The position numbers and the translations under genes were made by a program. Shown here piece by piece: positions 12,236 to 15,642 of a stretch of 15,642 bases of DNA. Location of the stretch: the NCBI GenBank assembly GCA_910577495.1, contig CAJTML010000045.1, forward strand, positions 1-15,642. The letters run 5' to 3'. This stretch comes from an uncultured Eggerthellaceae bacterium. GTDB taxonomy: Bacteria; Actinomycetota; Coriobacteriia; Coriobacteriales; Eggerthellaceae. The notes under the pieces were generated by a model, which was not told the origin of the DNA, ran no database searches, and saw only the letters and a list, made by a program, of their open reading frames with translations. The first letter of the stretch is position 1. Each line of letters opens with the position of its first letter.

Positions 12236-12316
12236 CGGGGACAATTTAGAAGATCGCAGGTAGTGGGGAGTGCCTACACTATAGGGATACAACGTGTTTC
12301 TCTAGGAGGTAGGCCG

Positions 12317-13531
12317 TTGAACGTTTTGGTGATTAATGCGGGATCTTCTTCGCTTAAGTATCAGTTACTCAATGTTGAGACTCAAACCCTGTTAGCAAAA
12401 GGCATCTGTGAGCGCGTTGGCTCTGAAGAGGCGTTCCACAAGCACGGCCTTGATAAAAACGAGCAGGTCATTGACGCCAAAATGGCTGATCATGATGATG
12501 CTATGGCGTTGGTTTTGGAAGCGCTTACGTCAGGTCCTACCAAAGCAATTGATTCGCTTGATGAAATTGATGCGGTTGGACATCGCATTGTGCAAGGTGG
12601 CAAATACTTCGACAAATCAGTGCTTATTGACGATGAGGTCATTGAGCGCATTGGTGAGCTTGCTGAGCTCGCGCCGCTTCATAATGGGGCTGCACTCATG
12701 GGTATTCATGCCTGCCAAAAGCATATGCCCGATGTGCCCATGGTTGCGGTGTTTGATACGTCGTTTTTCCAAACGTTGCCGCCAAAGGCCTATATGTATG
12801 CAATTCCCTATGAGTTGTATGAAAAGTATGCCATTCGCAAATATGGCGCTCATGGCACGTCGCATCGCTATATTTCTGAACGTGCAGCCACGGTGCTTGA
12901 TGAGCCACTTGATGATCTGAAGTTGATTACCTGCCACTTGGGCAATGGCTGTTCTATGTCTGCAATTGACCACGGTGTTGCCGTGGATACGTCAATGGGC
13001 TTAACCCCGCTTGACGGCTTGATGATGGGTACGCGCTGTGGCGCCATTGATCCGGCCATCGTACCTTTTATCATGGAGCATGAAAATCTCAACGCGCAAG
13101 AAGTAAATGACCTGATGAACAAAAAATCGGGACTGCTTGGCATCTCGGGTATCTCAAATGACCTGCGTTCGGTGCGCGATGCTTCTGAGCAAGGTGATGA
13201 ACGCGCTCAGCTGGCATATGATATGTATTCCAACTCGGTTAAGAAATACATCGGCCAATACATTGCCGTCATGGGTGGCGTGGATGCTATCGTCCTTACT
13301 GCCGGTGTTGGCGAAAATTGCGAAAAGATGCGCCGCATGATCTTTACCGGCTTGCAGCCGCTCGGCATCAAGTTGGATCTTGAGAAGAACAAAGGTCGCG
13401 GCGGAGAGCGCGTCATCTCAACGGATGACTCTGCGGTTCAGATTGTCATTATCCCGACCGATGAAGAGTATATGATTGCGCGCGACACTTACGAAATCGT
13501 ACACGAGCGCATTGATGAGCCGCTGATTTAG
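12317..13531 (+). CDS. ackA: Acetate kinase
   Basis: A 404-aa enzyme converting acetyl phosphate and ADP to acetate and ATP, the energy-gaining step of acetate formation. Family residues are all visible: N7 in VINAGSSSLKY, R90 in GHRIVQGG, D147 in FDTSFF, H179 in AHGTSH, R240 in MGTRCG, TAGVGEN near residue 331, and the final E383/E384 in PTDEEY. The start was set at TTG 12317, which has AGGAGGT six bases upstream and gives the usual N-terminus; a longer frame from 12263 has no ribosome site. It stands 144 bases after xseB, so may have its own promoter, though I see only weak boxes (TACACT at 12275). Pta faces it from the other side. Confidence 0.97.
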   Translation: MNVLVINAGSSSLKYQLLNVETQTLLAKGICERVGSEEAFHKHGLDKNEQVIDAKMADHDDAMALVLEALTSGPTKAIDSLDEIDAVGHRIVQGGKYFDKSVLIDDEVIERIGELAELAPLHNGAALMGIHACQKHMPDVPMVAVFDTSFFQTLPPKAYMYAIPYELYEKYAIRKYGAHGTSHRYISERAATVLDEPLDDLKLITCHLGNGCSMSAIDHGVAVDTSMGLTPLDGLMMGTRCGAIDPAIVPFIMEHENLNAQEVNDLMNKKSGLLGISGISNDLRSVRDASEQGDERAQLAYDMYSNSVKKYIGQYIAVMGGVDAIVLTAGVGENCEKMRRMIFTGLQPLGIKLDLEKNKGRGGERVISTDDSAVQIVIIPTDEEYMIARDTYEIVHERIDEPLI

Positions 13532-13558
13532 TGCGCGAACTGCAAAAGATGAGACATG

Positions 13559-13587
13559 AAAAAAGCGCTCGCGATGAGCGCTTTTTT
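13559..13587. terminator. Bidirectional terminator between ackA and pta
   Basis: AAAAAAGCGCTC (13559-13570) pairs perfectly with GAGCGCTTTTTT (13576-13587) around a 5-base loop. The A run and T run at the two feet make it a terminator in both directions, matching two convergent genes. Confidence 0.95.
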
Positions 13588-13627
13588 GTTGGTTGATAAA
13601 GGGTGCGCGCGCAGGGTGCGCTGCGTG

Positions 13628-14617
13628 TTACTTTTGCGCCTGAACTGCGGTAATGGCAACTACACCCACGATGTCTTCAGCAGAGCAGCCGCGTGAAAGG
13701 TCGTTAACCGGAGCGGCAATGCCTTGCAGAATTGGTCCAAAGGCTTCCGCCTTCGCCAGACGTTGTACGAGTTTGTAGCCAATGTTGCCCGCATCAATAT
13801 CAGGAAATACCAGCACGTTTGCTTTACCTGCAACAGCTGAATCGGGCGCTTTGGCGCTACCAATTTCAGGGATGATGGCAGCATCAAGCTGCAACTCGCC
13901 ATCAACGGCCATGTCGGGAGCAAGCTCCTTGACAATGCGGGTAGCCTCAATCACCTTGTTGGAGTCATCGTTTTTAGCTGAGCTGTAGGTTGAATGGGAA
14001 AGCATTGCAACTACCGGGTCGACATCATCAATGAGCGAGTTCCATGCGTTTTGAGCGTTGAGGGCAATTTGCGCCAGGCGCTCAGCATCGGGTTGCACCT
14101 CAAGGCCGCAGTCGCTAAAGAGGAAGGTACCGTTGTGACCCAGTTCGCAATCAGGTACGTTCATGATGAAAAACGAGCTTACCATCTGAGCATCAGGTGA
14201 GGTCTTCAAAATTTGCAGCGCAGGGCGAAGCACATCACCCGTTGAGTGGCAGGCGCCTGATACCAAGCCATCAGCCATACCCATCTTCACGAGCATCATG
14301 CCAAAGTAAAGCTCGTTGTCCATAAGCTCGGTTGCCTGCTCAAGGGTCATGCCTTTTTTCGCGCGAAGTTCAGCCAGCTTCTCGGCAAATTCGCCACGTT
14401 CCTGGGCGCTGCGATTGTCAATGAGGCGCGCACCAGAGAGGTTATAACCTTTGCTTTGCATGTCTTCGACATCGCCTAAAATGATCAAATCCGCAATACC
14501 ATCAGCCAAAATGCGCTCGGCGGCTGCAAGGGTGCGCTCGTCGTTTCCTTCGGGCAGAACAATGGTTTTCGTGTCGGCTTTTGCTCGGGTGAGCATGTCA
14601 TTGAGAAAAGAACTCAT
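13628..14617 (-). CDS. pta: Phosphate acetyltransferase
   Basis: A 329-aa enzyme interconverting acetyl-CoA plus phosphate and acetyl phosphate plus CoA; it feeds acetate kinase. Family motifs run the length of the protein: LPEGNDERTL at 21-30, MADGLVSGACHSTGDVLRPALQI at about 114-136, MLSHSTYSSAK near 204-214, DGELQLDAA near 239-247, and NVLVFPDIDAGNIGYKLVQRL, then GPILQG and PVNDLSRGCS toward the end. The short length corresponds to the single-domain PTA_PTB type without the N-terminal regulatory domains of the E. coli enzyme. AAAGG lies eight bases before the ATG. It is convergent with ackA rather than in one operon, which allows separate control. Confidence 0.97.
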   Translation of the reverse strand: MSSFLNDMLTRAKADTKTIVLPEGNDERTLAAAERILADGIADLIILGDVEDMQSKGYNLSGARLIDNRSAQERGEFAEKLAELRAKKGMTLEQATELMDNELYFGMMLVKMGMADGLVSGACHSTGDVLRPALQILKTSPDAQMVSSFFIMNVPDCELGHNGTFLFSDCGLEVQPDAERLAQIALNAQNAWNSLIDDVDPVVAMLSHSTYSSAKNDDSNKVIEATRIVKELAPDMAVDGELQLDAAIIPEIGSAKAPDSAVAGKANVLVFPDIDAGNIGYKLVQRLAKAEAFGPILQGIAAPVNDLSRGCSAEDIVGVVAITAVQAQK

Positions 14618-14773
14618 CGGCTTGCCTTTCTTTTTGCGCGATTAGTTATCTACTTTGTATGATAATCCACGTAGTTAGGGCATTTACTCGGTAAAATAGC
14701 AGTCGGTGCTATGAGGCAGGCAATTCGCCGTGGTTGTCATAGTTGCACGTGAAGTATGAGTACGAGATGAGAA

Positions 14774-14785
14774 AGGGTGGCCCTT
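14774..14785 (+). promoter_or_regulatory. Hairpin over the glf ribosome binding site
   Basis: AAGGG and CCCTT, three bases apart, form a small stem exactly on the ribosome site (AAAGGGTGG) and end just before the ATG at 14787. It could lower translation. It may also be chance, as the stem is only five pairs. Confidence 0.4.
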
Positions 14786-14786
14786 C

Positions 14787-15642
14787 ATGGGTGTTAACTA
14801 CCTTGATTATGCAGACGTAGATATGGCAGATATTGATGCCGTTGTAGTTGGTTGTGGCTTTGCTGGTTCGGTTATGGCTCGCGAACTTGCTGAGCGTGGT
14901 AATAAGCGCGTGCTGGTGATTGAGAAGAAAAATCACATTGCAGGCAATATGTATGACGAAGTTGATGAGGCGGGTATTTTGGTGCATCGCTACGGGCCGC
15001 ACATCTTCCACACCAACAACAAGCGCGCTTTTGATTACCTGCAGCGCTTTACCGACTGGCGCGACTACCAGCATGAGGTGTTGGCAAACTGGTATGGCAC
15101 CTATATGCCGGTTCCTTTCAACAAAAACTCAATGGAGATTGCCTTTGGCGAAGAAGAGGCTGCACGTCTCATGGAAAAGCTCATTGAGACGTTTGGAGAT
15201 GAGCGCAAGGTAACCATTACGGAGCTTCGCGCACAAGATGACCCTGATCTGGAAAAAGTAGCAGACTTCATCTACGAGAACGTCTTTTTATACTACACGC
15301 AAAAGCAGTGGGGATTGACCCCCGATGAGGTTGATCCGTCCGTTGTGGCGCGCGTGCCGGTTTTCTTGTCGCGCGATAACCGCTACTTCCAAGATGAGTT
15401 CCAGGGTATGCCGCTTGAGGGCTACACGCTGCTGTTTGAGCAGATGCTTGATCATGAAAACATCGTAGTGTGTCTCAACACTGAGGCAGAAAGCGTGTTT
15501 GACCTGCAGTTCGCCAGTGATGACGAGGATGCACCGCTTTCGGCTATTGCGCTTAAGGATCAAAATTTCGAAGGACCTATCATCTACACCGGTCCTTTGG
15601 ATGAGTTGTTCTTGGCGCGTTTCGGTCGTTTGCCGTATCGCA
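14787..15642 (+). CDS. glf: UDP-galactopyranose mutase, N-terminal part
   Basis: The window holds the first 285 codons; the gene continues past the right edge. The enzyme is an FAD-dependent mutase making UDP-galactofuranose from UDP-galactopyranose for cell-surface glycans. The FAD motif is G22-x-G24-x-x-G27 (VVVGCGFAGS), followed by VLVIEKKNHIAGNMYDE, the region HRYGPHIFHTNN, and WRDYQHEVLANWYGTYMPVPFN, all family hallmarks. QKQWGLTPDEV and the RDNRYFQDEFQGMPLEGYTLLFE segment follow, then IIYTGPLDELF and the FGRLPYR end. ATG 14787 has AAAGGGTGG upstream; it gives about a dozen extra residues ahead of the usual N-terminus, and ATG 14823 (no ribosome site) is the alternative. It is divergent from pta. 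Confidence 0.94.
   Translation, partial: MGVNYLDYADVDMADIDAVVVGCGFAGSVMARELAERGNKRVLVIEKKNHIAGNMYDEVDEAGILVHRYGPHIFHTNNKRAFDYLQRFTDWRDYQHEVLANWYGTYMPVPFNKNSMEIAFGEEEAARLMEKLIETFGDERKVTITELRAQDDPDLEKVADFIYENVFLYYTQKQWGLTPDEVDPSVVARVPVFLSRDNRYFQDEFQGMPLEGYTLLFEQMLDHENIVVCLNTEAESVFDLQFASDDEDAPLSAIALKDQNFEGPIIYTGPLDELFLARFGRLPYR

Noticed and set aside
12263..12316. An 18-residue N-terminal extension of AckA
   Set aside because: It has no ribosome site and adds residues absent from the family, whereas TTG 12317 has AGGAGGT six bases upstream.

Overview
The window reads as a low-GC (about half G+C) actinobacterial chromosome, most likely a member of the Coriobacteriia. This rests on housekeeping gene content, the style of ribosome binding sites and frequent TTG/GTG starts; it is inference, not proof. 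A chromosomal backbone is interrupted by one compact integrated element.

Backbone, left: the last 114 codons of a TerC-family membrane protein (2-346), then a tRNA-Val(GAC) gene (428-502) with its own promoter. Backbone, right (from 7453): a GTG-started diacylglycerol-kinase-like lipid kinase on the minus strand, then ribonuclease D, a membrane zinc peptidase of the YugP type, exonuclease VII subunits XseA and XseB (overlapping genes, one operon), acetate kinase, a bidirectional terminator, phosphate acetyltransferase in convergent orientation, and the first 285 codons of UDP-galactopyranose mutase running off the end. AckA and Pta together make the acetyl-CoA to acetate/ATP pathway.

The element (458-7452) lies in tRNA-Val(GAC). 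The 46 bases from the anticodon loop to just past CCA are repeated exactly at its right end, so the tRNA stays intact at the left end and attR is a stranded 3' fragment. Its net size is 6,949 bp. Order: tyrosine integrase and a zinc-finger protein of unknown role, both leftward; a divergent control region with a consensus promoter overlapped by a near-perfect 12+12 palindrome; then rightward an XRE regulator, a small excisionase-like HTH protein, a DUF6291-type replication protein with iteron-like repeats inside its gene, a noncoding block that repeats the same motifs, a DUF1492/sigma-like HTH protein, a DUF4417 protein, a very basic small protein and a terminator. The right third is a separate cargo-like module: two overlapping small leftward genes, a divergent HTH gene behind two tandem 20-bp operators, and a stretch folding into three consecutive hairpins that is probably a small RNA. 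I see no capsid, terminase, portal, relaxase or transposase gene.

This leftward int / divergent switch / rightward xis-rep-ori layout, with accessory genes and no structural genes, is that of phage-inducible chromosomal islands and similar satellites. The most interesting parts are the element itself, the duplicated origin-like region, the unknown two-gene plus HTH module and the structured RNA. The ends also share several integrase-site-like repeats that would flank the core in the excised circle.
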